Assembly (NCBI GenBank): GCA_900759335.1
Contig: CAAEUX010000071.1
Location: forward strand, 1 to 48,745
Length of the DNA stretch: 48,745 bases
Direction of reading: 5' to 3'
From: an uncultured Collinsella sp.
Lineage (GTDB): Bacteria; Actinomycetota; Coriobacteriia; Coriobacteriales; Coriobacteriaceae
Position numbers and translations under genes: made by a program. The notes under the pieces are model-generated. The model made no database searches, had not been told where the DNA came from, and saw only the letters and a list, made by a program, of their open reading frames with translations. Within the stretch, counting starts at the first letter, position 1; every line of letters starts with the position of its first letter. Below, piece by piece: positions 41,519-48,745 of the stretch.

Positions 41519-42637
41519 ATGAACATTGGACACGCGCGCCGCAAAATCACCCCACAGGGCGACATCTACCTGATTGGCTACCGCAATCTTCCCAACCGTC
41601 TTGAACCTGCGACGGGCGTCCATGACGACGTCTTCGCCAACGCCATTCTCTTCCAGCAAGGCGAACGTGAAGTGTTTCTCTTTAATGCCGATGTCCTCGA
41701 GTTCGAGGAAAGCATGGCCGAGGAAGTCAAGACAATGCTCGCCGAGCGCTACGGCATTGACCGTGATTGCGTCCTGCTCTCGGCGACGCACGACCATACT
41801 TCAATCGTCGCTTACCACCGCAGCTGGTGGACGGGAAAATTCGACGAGAACTACTACCGCTGGTTCCTCGATACCATTTGCCAATGCTTTGAGGAGTGCC
41901 GCGCCAACGCACAGCCCGCGATTTGTCGCTTGGGCAAGCGGGTCATCACCGGTTTCTACGACAACCGCATCATCCCAGGTGAACTCGCCGACAATGAGGT
42001 CATTGTCGTATCGTTCTTCGATACCGAAGGCAAGCCATTTGCGGGCTTTGTGAACTGGGCGGTGCATTCCGCTTGCGTCGGACCCGACTGCACGGAGCTC
42101 ACGAGCGAACTCGCCGGTCTCACCGGCAAAAAGCTCGCTCAGAGTCTTGGTTACTATCCGGCCATGGTCGTCGGTGCTGCTGGCGACTGTAGCGACCGCA
42201 ATTTTCGCCAGGGACGCGGCATTCCCGAGGTCGAGCGCGTTTCGACCGGTCTTGCCGAGGCGATTTCCCAGATCAAGCTCGATCGCGAGGTCGTTCTCGA
42301 CCGCATCGAGCCTCAGACGTTCTATCACACCGTTGCCCATGACGACTTTTCGGTCACGCTTAAGTGTGCCGTCATCAGTTTGGGCGGCCTGCATCTCTTT
42401 GTGTTCCCGAGTGAGCTCGGCAGCGACTTGGGTATTCGCATGAAGCGCGAATGCCCGGTCGAGGGAATAGTTTGCGGTTACACCAACGGCTATTTCGAGT
42501 ATTTCCTTCCGGCACGCGAGTACGGCCTCTCCTTTGAGACCGAGCGTACTCAGATTCCCCAGGGCGAACCGGAACGTCTGTGTGACAAGTTCTGCCAGAC
42601 GACGAGACTTCTCGGCGCAGCAGATTCGCGTTTGTAG
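41519..42637 (+). CDS. Neutral/alkaline ceramidase-like hydrolase B (complete site)
   Basis: A 372-residue homologue of the N-terminal catalytic domain of neutral ceramidase, a zinc amidase. All expected residues can be placed: His91/His93 in SATHDHTS, His183 in NWAVHSAC, Ser225 in GAAGDCSDR (nucleophile), Glu299 in FPSELGSDLG, and Tyr321/325 in GYTNGYFEY. It is much shorter than secreted ceramidases (about 650 residues), has no signal peptide, and lacks the C-terminal domain. It is therefore probably an intracellular amide or ester hydrolase with another substrate, for example one brought in by the PTS encoded next. It starts 18 bases after the previous gene, preceded by GAAGGAGAA. Confidence 0.78.
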   Translation: MNIGHARRKITPQGDIYLIGYRNLPNRLEPATGVHDDVFANAILFQQGEREVFLFNADVLEFEESMAEEVKTMLAERYGIDRDCVLLSATHDHTSIVAYHRSWWTGKFDENYYRWFLDTICQCFEECRANAQPAICRLGKRVITGFYDNRIIPGELADNEVIVVSFFDTEGKPFAGFVNWAVHSACVGPDCTELTSELAGLTGKKLAQSLGYYPAMVVGAAGDCSDRNFRQGRGIPEVERVSTGLAEAISQIKLDREVVLDRIEPQTFYHTVAHDDFSVTLKCAVISLGGLHLFVFPSELGSDLGIRMKRECPVEGIVCGYTNGYFEYFLPAREYGLSFETERTQIPQGEPERLCDKFCQTTRLLGAADSRL

Positions 42638-42830
42638 ACCTGATTGCGTGACATGGGCCAATGAGGCTCGCCGCCATGTGATCGGCATCTTCCATCTTCT
42701 CTGCCGTTTCGCATCCCGGGCGTACGTGCGTCCGCGGATTTCAAAGGGGGAAGCGGGTTCCTTGCCCTCCCACGTCGACTACGGAGGCATGAAATCGATG
42801 CTATACCCCGCTCAGAAAAAGGAGAATTCC

Positions 42831-44273
42831 ATGAAATACCAGAAGCTTTGCGATGAAATCATCACAAAGGTCGGTGGTCGAGACAATGTGTTAGACGTGA
42901 GCCACTGCATTACGCGTCTCCGCTTCCACCTCAAGGATGAATCGCTCGCCCAGACTAATGAGCTTAAGGCGACGAAGGGCGTCGTTGACGTCATCCAGGC
43001 CGGCGGACAGTATCAGGTCGTGATTGGTGCCACTGTCGAGGCCGTCTACAACGACCTTGTTCAGATTGGCGGGTTCGACTCCAAACCCGCACTCGATATC
43101 GATGAAGGCGACGACGTCAAAAAGGGCGATCCATTCTCGCGTCTGCTGGCCATCATCTCCGAGATTCTGCAACCGGTTCTTGGCGTGCTTATGGCCGGTG
43201 GCTTTATCAAGTCGATGCTCGCGCTCTGCACGGTTGCCGGTTGGCTTGCCAAGGACAGCAATACGTATGTGACGCTCTCGGCAATCGGAGATTCGGTCTT
43301 CTATTACTTTCCGCTAATCATTGGCTGGACGTCGGCCAAGAAGTTCGGACTTAAGCCCGTTATGGGAATGGCGCTCGGCGGTATCCTCGTCTACCCGACG
43401 CTCGTTGGCCTTATGGGCGGAGATCCGCTCTACACGCTCGGCGCCGGCACGGTCTTCGAGTCCAATGTCTACGGTGATATTTTTGGCATCCCGCTGATCA
43501 TGCAGAATTACTCATCGACGATTCTGCCTGCGATCTTTATCGTCTGGATTGCCTCCAAGGTACACAAGGCCCTTTCTAACGCGCTGCCCGCGCTTGTGAG
43601 CTCGTTCTTCTCCAACATCCTGACGCTCCTCATTTGCGGCATCCTTGGCCTGCTTGTGGTCGGTCCGGTCATGACGGTCCTCTCCAATATCGTTGCCCAG
43701 ATCATTCTGATGCTCATCAACTTCCAACCCGCCATCGCCGGCTTCGTCATCGGCACGTTCTGGAGCCTGCTCGTCATGTTCGGCCTGCACTGGGGTATCA
43801 TCCCGCTGTGGTTTCTCGATGTCGCAACCTACGGCTATGACCTCATTAACCCGCTCGTGTATGCAGGCGGTTGTGCCATCGCCGGCGCTGTGCTTGGCAT
43901 GATCATCCGAACCAAGGACTCCGAGGAAAATGCTGCCGTCAACATTCCCGCCCTTGTCTCTTCGATTTTCGGTGTCAACGAGCCTGCGCTTTACGCCATC
44001 TTGCTGCCGCGTAAGCGCCTTATGTGGGCAACCTTTATTTCCGCTGGTGTAGGCGGCGCCATTGCCGGCCTCATGGGTGCCAAGCTCTATGCCTTCGGCG
44101 CCTCCGGCCCGCTCGGTTTCCCGAGCTTTATTAACCCTGCCGGCATCGACACGGGCTTTATCGGCCTTGTCATCTCCGGTGTGGTCGCTTTCGTTCTGGC
44201 TCTTGTCGCCGCTATGGTGATCGGTACCAAGAAGGACGAGGGCGGTAAGGCACTCAACATCTCGGTGGACTAG
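42831..44273 (+). CDS. PTS transporter EIIBC, beta-glucoside/sucrose/trehalose type
   Basis: A 480-residue phosphotransferase permease. An N-terminal IIB domain (1-85) holds the phospho-cysteine in DVSHCITRLRFHLKD (Cys26), and is followed by a IIC domain of about ten helices with GLHWGIIPLW and GVNEPALYAILLP, the typical glucoside-family substrate loop. No IIA domain is fused or encoded nearby, so a IIA from elsewhere must supply phosphate. AAAGGAGA precedes the ATG; an in-frame ATG at 42789 is less likely. It lies 193 bases after the ceramidase-like gene with no terminator between, so one transcript is probable. It should import and phosphorylate a sugar or amino-sugar derivative. Confidence 0.9.
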   Translation: MKYQKLCDEIITKVGGRDNVLDVSHCITRLRFHLKDESLAQTNELKATKGVVDVIQAGGQYQVVIGATVEAVYNDLVQIGGFDSKPALDIDEGDDVKKGDPFSRLLAIISEILQPVLGVLMAGGFIKSMLALCTVAGWLAKDSNTYVTLSAIGDSVFYYFPLIIGWTSAKKFGLKPVMGMALGGILVYPTLVGLMGGDPLYTLGAGTVFESNVYGDIFGIPLIMQNYSSTILPAIFIVWIASKVHKALSNALPALVSSFFSNILTLLICGILGLLVVGPVMTVLSNIVAQIILMLINFQPAIAGFVIGTFWSLLVMFGLHWGIIPLWFLDVATYGYDLINPLVYAGGCAIAGAVLGMIIRTKDSEENAAVNIPALVSSIFGVNEPALYAILLPRKRLMWATFISAGVGGAIAGLMGAKLYAFGASGPLGFPSFINPAGIDTGFIGLVISGVVAFVLALVAAMVIGTKKDEGGKALNISVD

Positions 44274-44293
44274 TCTTTCTGCGCACTTTAACT

Positions 44294-44334
44294 AAATATG
44301 TCTCGGACGGCGACGTGCCGCCCGAGGCATATTT
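44294..44334. terminator. Terminator after PTS gene, facing LysR
   Basis: AAATATG-T-CTCGG-A-CGGC pairs with GCCG-C-CCGAG-G-CATATTT around GACGT; A/T ends on both sides make it bidirectional between the convergent PTS and LysR genes. Confidence 0.75.
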
Positions 44335-44396
44335 GTATTATGTGCCGTTGTCAGCGTGTTTGCGGACACAGGTCTGCGGTTGTGGAGCAGCGGGGA

Positions 44397-45320
44397 TTAT
44401 GACGGTCGTGCCGCGGTGGAAGATGTACGGTCGCCCTGCAGGAGCTGACGGTAGGGGAGGAAGCCGATGAACGAGACGACCGCCTGCGAGTGCGCGGCGT
44501 TCCGCTTGAGGTAGAGCCTGACCTCGGAGGTCGTCGCGGGCTCAAGCGGCACCAGGGCTACCTTTCCGCTGGCAAGCGATTCCGCCGGCTTGCGCATGAG
44601 GAATGAGACGCCGGCGCCGCGCGCGACAAGGGAGATGATGTTCTCGGCTCGTTTGCCGGTGAACGTAACACGTGGGCCAAATTCAGCTTCGCGACAAAGG
44701 GAAAGGACGAGCTCGCTTACGAACGAGCCTTGGGGAAGCATGAGGAAATTCTCGTCGATAAGGTCGTCTATCTCAACGGCGTCACGTTCGGCGAGCGGAT
44801 GGTCGAGCGGAAGGACGGCCACGAGCCGGTCGGTCGTAAAGGGAATCTTTTTGAACTCCGGCTCGATGGCGCCGCCGTCACGGATGAAGGCCAGGTCAAT
44901 GTCCTCGTGCAGGAGCATGCGCTTGAGTGTGTCGCCCTCGCCCTCGATGAGCTCAACAGAATATGAGGGGTTCGCCTGCTGAAAATCGATGACGGCGTCC
45001 GTGATCCCATAAGGGGCCATAATGGGGATAGAACCTACGGTGAGGTGCTCGAGCGGCTCACCTGCGCCTATTTGAATGGCGGCAAGATAGCGGTGCTGAA
45101 GCGTCGCAATTTTTTGCGCATAGGGGAGGAGCGCTTCACCTTGCGCGGTGAGTGTTACGTGGCGCTTGCTTCGATCGATGAGCTTGCAGCCGAGTTCGTG
45201 CTCCATTGCCATGATGTGCTTGGAGAGGGTTGATTGCGACATGAAAAGCAGTTCCGCCGCATCAAGAAACGTGCGTGACTGCGCTAAGATGGCGAATTCG
45301 CCAAAGCGGCTGATATCCAT
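44397..45320 (-). CDS. LysR-family regulator convergent with PTS operon
   Basis: A 307-residue LysR protein. The winged helix (TFLDAAELLFMSQSTLSKHIMAMEHELG) and the effector domain, with GSIPIMAPYGITDAVIDF and GAGVSFLMRKPAESL, are typical. It ends in a short Ser/Thr-rich tail. GGAGG precedes the ATG. It lies downstream of, and on the same strand as, the canonical deformylase (38 bases) and converges on the PTS operon; a role in controlling that operon is possible but not shown by position. Confidence 0.9.
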   Translation of the reverse strand: MDISRFGEFAILAQSRTFLDAAELLFMSQSTLSKHIMAMEHELGCKLIDRSKRHVTLTAQGEALLPYAQKIATLQHRYLAAIQIGAGEPLEHLTVGSIPIMAPYGITDAVIDFQQANPSYSVELIEGEGDTLKRMLLHEDIDLAFIRDGGAIEPEFKKIPFTTDRLVAVLPLDHPLAERDAVEIDDLIDENFLMLPQGSFVSELVLSLCREAEFGPRVTFTGKRAENIISLVARGAGVSFLMRKPAESLASGKVALVPLEPATTSEVRLYLKRNAAHSQAVVSFIGFLPYRQLLQGDRTSSTAARPS

Positions 45321-45356
45321 AGGGAGGCCTCCGGTACCCTCATTTTGGCAGGTGGC

Positions 45357-45767
45357 CTAAACCACGACGCCATTGCAGTGGTCGATTTCGTGCTGGATGA
45401 TCTCGGCGGTGTAGCCCGAGAAGTTTTTGATGCGGTGAACGAAGTTCTCGTCCAAATACTCAACCTTAATGCGGCGATAGCGGGTACAGGGACGCTCGCC
45501 GATCAGCGAGAGGCATCCTTCGCTCGTCTGATAGGCATTGACCTGCTCAAGAATTTGAGGGTTGTACATCAGGAGTGTCCTGTTGCCGTCCTTTACGCAG
45601 ATGATGCGTTTGCGCACGCCGATCATGTTGGCGGCGAGGCCCACGCACTCGCGCTCATGCTCGTGGAGTGTATCTAGGAGATCCTGCCCGGTCGCGGCGT
45701 CTTCGAGGCCGGCGTCTTCGGAGGGCAGGCGTAAAAAGAACTCGGACTTCATGATGGGTTTAATCAT
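45357..45767 (-). CDS. def: Peptide deformylase, short canonical form
   Basis: Removes the formyl group from nascent N-terminal methionine. The 136-residue protein has all three motifs intact: GLAANMIG (43-50), EGCLS (83-87, metal-binding Cys) and HEIDH (126-130, two metal His and the catalytic Glu). ATG at 45767 is preceded by GAGGAG at good distance, and homology starts there; the frame runs open further upstream. It contrasts with the deformylase-like protein at 31409, in which the catalytic glutamate is replaced. It lies upstream of the LysR gene on the same strand and diverges from the MFS gene. Confidence 0.92.
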   Translation of the reverse strand: MIKPIMKSEFFLRLPSEDAGLEDAATGQDLLDTLHEHERECVGLAANMIGVRKRIICVKDGNRTLLMYNPQILEQVNAYQTSEGCLSLIGERPCTRYRRIKVEYLDENFVHRIKNFSGYTAEIIQHEIDHCNGVVV

Positions 45768-45972
45768 GGCGGGCTCCTCATGTCTTATGCTTTCGTGGAC
45801 TTTTAATAATAGCGCGGAAGGAAAGCCATGCGTCCGCGTTACAATCTTTCGATGTTGGACCATGTTGCCAGATTCGTCGTGTACGGCGTCTGGCGTAAGT
45901 CTAGGGCTCATTTTTCGCCCTGGACCGTTCCTCTGGGGCGATGCGACTGTCGTTCCAAGAGGAAGGAAATGC

Positions 45973-47388
45973 ATGGGGAGCAAATCTCAGCAACAAGTTC
46001 AAGTAACGCCATCGGCCTCTGCGGCGATTCTCGTCGTAATGTATATTGCAGCCTTTGTTGCCGCGTTTAACGAGAACATCATTAACGTGGCGTTGCACGA
46101 CATTATGGCAGCCTTTTCGGTGAGTGCCACCACGGCACAGTGGCTCGTTTCGGGCTACATGATCGTGACGTCGATCTTTACGGCCATCATGGCCTTTCTG
46201 TCCGGCCGTTTCTCGACGCGCAAGCTGCTGTTTTTCGCATGCGGATGCATGGTCGCCGGCGAAGTCCTGTGCCTGTTCGCTCCGTCGTTTAGCGTTTTGC
46301 TGCCAAGCCGTATTTTGCAGGCTGCGGGATCGGGCATCTTGTTCCCGCTCATGATGAACGTGGTGCTGTCTTGCGCCCCGCGCGAGAAGCTCGGCCTGTA
46401 TCTGAGCCTGGGCGGTGCCTGCATCACGCTGGGACCGGCGTTTGGACCCGTGATCAGCGGTCTTATGTGCACGTTGTTTGGCTGGAGGGCGGTGTTCGTA
46501 GTGCCGCTAGTGGGCGGCATTGTGGTCGCTGCGGCGGGCGTAAAGCATGTTCAGAATGTCGGGGAGCGCTCGAACACCACGCTTGATATTCTGTCGGTTG
46601 TTTTACTCGCCGCCGGCATTACGGCATTTGTGTATTCCGCAGGCGAGTTCTCGACCAATCTGATTGCCGGCATCGTGACGCTCTTCGCCGCTGTTGTGCT
46701 GCTCGGCCTGTTTGCGGCCCGCCAGCTCAAGCTCGAGCATCCGGTGCTTAACGTGCGTCCCATGGCGAGCGTTCGTTTTTGGCCTGCGTGTTTGCTTGTG
46801 GTGGTGTCGATGATGACGACGTTCTCGATGAGTGTTTTGTTGCCGCTCTATTTTGAGGGCGCATACGGCATGACCGCACTTGTTGCGGGCCTGCTCATTT
46901 TGCCGGCAATTGCCTGCAACGCCGTGACCTCGATTGTGGGCGGACGCGTGATGGACGCCCGTGGCGCATGGCCGCTGCTGCCGGTCGGCTTTGCCCTGAT
47001 TGCCGTGGGGCAGACTGCAATCTCGATGACGGCGGCAAGCATGAACATCGGCGTTGTCGTGGCACTGACCGTTGTAGTGTATGCCGGAGTCGGTTTGGTG
47101 CTGAGCCCCTCGCAGACGGCCGGCTTGGAGACGCTGCCTGCCGCTGAGCATCCCCACGGAACGGCATTGCTCAACACGTGGAACATGATTGCCGCATCGT
47201 TTGGCCCGTCCCTGTTTATCGGCCTGCTCTCGAGTTCCGCGGCGACTGCCGGTGCGGCTGGCGTTGCGACCGACGTTGCCCAGACGATTGGATTTGCAGC
47301 TGCCGTGCGCGTGGCGGCTGTGATTGCCGTGGTCGGGTTTGTGGCGTCGCTGGTGTACGCTCGTCGCGAGTCGCACATGTCGCATTAA
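45973..47388 (+). CDS. MFS transporter, DHA2 (14-helix) multidrug type
   Basis: A 471-residue major-facilitator exporter with about 14 hydrophobic helices. It has the DHA2 features: LHDIMAAFSVSATTAQWLVSGYM (helix 1-2), FLSGRFSTRKLL (motif A) and SRILQAAGSGILFPLMM with GACITLGPAFGPVISG (motif C, antiporter). It exports drugs or metabolites by proton antiport; the substrate is unknown. The ATG follows AAGAGGAAGG. The open frame further upstream runs antisense over def and is not considered coding. No regulator is adjacent in a clear pair. Confidence 0.9.
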   Translation: MGSKSQQQVQVTPSASAAILVVMYIAAFVAAFNENIINVALHDIMAAFSVSATTAQWLVSGYMIVTSIFTAIMAFLSGRFSTRKLLFFACGCMVAGEVLCLFAPSFSVLLPSRILQAAGSGILFPLMMNVVLSCAPREKLGLYLSLGGACITLGPAFGPVISGLMCTLFGWRAVFVVPLVGGIVVAAAGVKHVQNVGERSNTTLDILSVVLLAAGITAFVYSAGEFSTNLIAGIVTLFAAVVLLGLFAARQLKLEHPVLNVRPMASVRFWPACLLVVVSMMTTFSMSVLLPLYFEGAYGMTALVAGLLILPAIACNAVTSIVGGRVMDARGAWPLLPVGFALIAVGQTAISMTAASMNIGVVVALTVVVYAGVGLVLSPSQTAGLETLPAAEHPHGTALLNTWNMIAASFGPSLFIGLLSSSAATAGAAGVATDVAQTIGFAAAVRVAAVIAVVGFVASLVYARRESHMSH

Positions 47389-47540
47389 TGTGTGCACATA
47401 GATTCTGCAGCTAGATTAGATGACGACACCATAAACTAATGGACGTTTTGCCGAGAGGCATGAATGTTTAAAGCGCAAAGAGTGCGCGACGGGCCCCGCG
47501 AATGGGGCGATGATGCCCGAGAGGGCCAAGAAGGAGTCTC

Positions 47541-48452
47541 ATGTCCGAGAACGAAGAGATCATGAACGAGACCGAGAACGAGACCATGGCTGCCGAGGTC
47601 GAGGCAGTCGAGACCGTGGAGACCGAAGCTGCCGAGGTTGAGGCTGCTGACGAGGTTTCCGCCGAGGAGGAGGCCGAGGTTGTCGAGGCCGCCGTTGATT
47701 ACGATGACGAAGAGCTGATGGACAAGATGCAGAAGGCCGCCCGCCTGCTGCGTAGCCGTCGCTTTGCTATTTCCAAGGAGGAGGAGGCCAAGGCCGAGCG
47801 TATGGCGAACATCGAGCGCGCCATCAAGCTTCTTGACCTCAAGCCCAAGATGGAGCAGAAGGAAATGTCCGACCTGCTGGGCATGCGCCTCCGTGAGCTC
47901 GATGGCCTGATGGCCGAGGCCGAGGCTGCCGATCTGGTCGGCCGCATCGACGACGCCGAGGGCGATATGCGCAAGATCGTCGTCTTCGCCGCCGAGGATG
48001 CCGCTGAGGGCCTGGTCGAGCTTGCCAACAAGAAGGAGAAGCTCCTGCCCGAGCTTTCTTACGAGGAGGCCACCGAGCTGATGGCCGCTCTCGATAAGGT
48101 TATCGCTGCGCTCGTCGCCATGGGCCTGGACGAGGACCGCGGTCCTCGCGGCGGTCGTGACGACCGTGGTGGCCGTGGAGGCGACCGTGGCGGTCGCGGC
48201 GGCTTTGGCGATCGTGGTGGCCGTGGTGGCGACCGTGGCGGTCGCGGTGGCGATCGTGGCGGCCGTGGCGGCTTTGGTGACCGTGGTGGCGACCGTGGCG
48301 GTCGCGGCGGCTTTGGCGGCAACCGTGGTGGCTATGGCGATCGCGGTGGCAACCGTGGCGGCTTCGGCGGCAACCGTGGTAACGACCGTGGCGGTCGCGG
48401 TGGCGATCGTGGCGGCCGCAACGGTGGCGGCTTCCGCGGCAACCGCTTCTAG
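47541..48452 (+). CDS. Acidic winged-helix protein with RGG/RG tail
   Basis: A 303-residue protein of three parts. Residues 1-60 are strongly acidic (Glu/Ala/Val). Residues about 60-195 are helical and include a MarR-like winged helix (QKEMSDLLGMRLRELDGLMAEAEAADLVGRIDD, then a beta wing with GDMRKIVVFA). Residues 199-303 are about 100 residues of RGG, GRGG, DRGG and GGFGG repeats ending in FRGNRF. RGG tails bind RNA and promote condensates in eukaryotic proteins such as nucleolin or fibrillarin; here a role at nucleic acid is inferred. AAGGAG precedes the ATG. It is monocistronic with a perfect hairpin behind. No known gene name was recognised. Confidence 0.88.
   Translation: MSENEEIMNETENETMAAEVEAVETVETEAAEVEAADEVSAEEEAEVVEAAVDYDDEELMDKMQKAARLLRSRRFAISKEEEAKAERMANIERAIKLLDLKPKMEQKEMSDLLGMRLRELDGLMAEAEAADLVGRIDDAEGDMRKIVVFAAEDAAEGLVELANKKEKLLPELSYEEATELMAALDKVIAALVAMGLDEDRGPRGGRDDRGGRGGDRGGRGGFGDRGGRGGDRGGRGGDRGGRGGFGDRGGDRGGRGGFGGNRGGYGDRGGNRGGFGGNRGNDRGGRGGDRGGRNGGGFRGNRF
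48139..48440 (+). repeat. GGC/GGT-CGT triplet-rich repeat coding the RGG tail
   Basis: Tandem imperfect units such as GACCGTGGCGGTCGCGGC encode the RGG region. Synonymous differences between units show that the protein repeat is under selection, while the DNA could still expand or contract by slippage or recombination. Confidence 0.85.
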
Positions 48453-48456
48453 TTGG

Positions 48457-48484
48457 GTTACGCGGTTTTACCAAACCGCGTAAC
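48457..48484 (+). terminator. Perfect hairpin after RGG protein gene
   Basis: GTTACGCGGTTT pairs with AAACCGCGTAAC around TACC, directly after the stop codon; no T-run follows, so the stronger hairpin at 48527 may be the true terminator. Confidence 0.65.
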
Positions 48485-48526
48485 TAGTTGACGCTGCAAA
48501 CCCGCCAGAGCGACAACTTGTCATTC

Positions 48527-48568
48527 AAAGAGGACGGCATGACCAGAAGGTCTATGCCGTCCTCTTTT
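48527..48568 (+). terminator. Strong intrinsic terminator
   Basis: AAAGAGGACGGCAT (48527-48540) pairs with ATGCCGTCCTCTTT (48554-48567), with an inner GACC/GGTC extension, and ends in TTTT. Confidence 0.9.
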
Positions 48569-48650
48569 CATGCCAATTTGTTCGCTCTGGTAGGCGCTCG
48601 CTGTCGGTGCCAAAACATCGGCATTGCCATGATCCAGACCTGCTAAAAGA

Positions 48651-48696
48651 TAGTCGTTGGGGACGTTCTTGTTTGACTAGTCGTTTAAGAACGTCC
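48651..48696. repeat. GGGACGTTCTT palindrome family (copy 2)
   Basis: GGACGTTCTT (48661-48670) pairs with AAGAACGTCC (48687-48696) around a loop with GACTAGTC; TAGTCGTTGG precedes it, as CTAGTCATTGG does in copy 1 at 4249. From 48569 to the window end no gene is seen. Confidence 0.6.
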
Positions 48697-48745
48697 ATTA
48701 CAGTCGAAATTGTCAGCCTGGGACCATCTCGGGCTACGATTGAGG

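Noticed and set aside
42534..42830. N-terminal extension of the PTS EIIBC
   Set aside because: The extended frame overlaps the preceding hydrolase in another frame; homology to IIB begins at 42831, where AAAGGAGA is the ribosome site.
45562..45972. N-terminal extension of the MFS transporter
   Set aside because: The frame is antisense to the canonical peptide deformylase, and the true start at 45973 has its own ribosome site and begins with normal MFS sequence.
48139..48440. Tandem repeat that might be read as a CRISPR-like array
   Set aside because: Repeats are in frame, imperfect, without unique spacers of constant length, and encode the RGG tail; no cas genes are nearby.

Overview
The window looks like a chromosomal segment of a high-GC, gut-dwelling actinobacterium of the class Coriobacteriia, most likely Collinsella or a close relative. 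This is inferred from gene content and style: GC-rich coding sequence with strong AAGGAGG-type ribosome sites, frequent GTG starts, a bile-salt-hydrolase-type enzyme, a chromosomal TetM-like GTPase, and many small metabolite transporters paired with LysR regulators. No rRNA, tRNA, phage, IS element or CRISPR array was seen.

Layout. 1-7.2 kb: ung, a DMT exporter divergent from its LysR regulator, a MATE pump, two rRNA methyltransferases (RlmA-like and RsmJ-like), two small membrane proteins and a zinc-ribbon protein. 7.2-10 kb: a GNAT acetyltransferase and a TetM/EF-G-like ribosomal-protection GTPase. 10-15 kb: two paralogous AAA ATPases flank a class II UvrA-like protein; related palindromes follow the stop codons of the genes before, within and after this block. 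15-18 kb: trmL (with a large internal insertion), a CobW/COG0523 GTPase, an ArsC/Spx-like protein without its active-site cysteine, and a flavodoxin-like oxidoreductase. 18-22.4 kb: two related c-di-GMP proteins in tandem (GGDEF-PAS-GGDEF, and the same followed by GGDEF-like and EAL domains). 22.7-25.7 kb: a patatin-like lipase, then a thiamine salvage operon (thiM, MTH1187-type thiamine-binding protein, thiE) behind a TPP riboswitch and intrinsic terminator. 25.7-29.8 kb: a HAD phosphatase with a LysR regulator, a short MetE-like methyltransferase with a LysR-type operator in front, and an esterase. 29.9-36.3 kb: NCS2 purine permease, a deformylase-like protein lacking the catalytic glutamate, a choloylglycine hydrolase, Kup potassium uptake and a second DMT exporter/LysR pair. 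37.4-39 kb: an XRE-HTH domain fused to an AlaA-type aminotransferase, with an internal start that could also give the free enzyme. 39.2-44.3 kb: a four-gene operon (degenerate amidohydrolase, two neutral-ceramidase-like hydrolases, PTS EIIBC). 44.4-48.5 kb: LysR, canonical peptide deformylase, MFS exporter and an acidic winged-helix protein with a long RGG/RG tail.

How the genes work together. Most genes are ordinary housekeeping or metabolite-exchange functions. The best candidates for something undescribed are the 39.2-44.3 kb operon (apparent PTS uptake plus intracellular metal-dependent amide hydrolysis of an unknown substrate), the AAA-UvrA2-AAA block, the XRE-AlaA fusion with its AAATTGAAC operator array, and the RGG-tailed winged-helix protein. 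Several short palindromic families lie directly after stop codons and sometimes supply the last codons of genes, which suggests REP-like elements.
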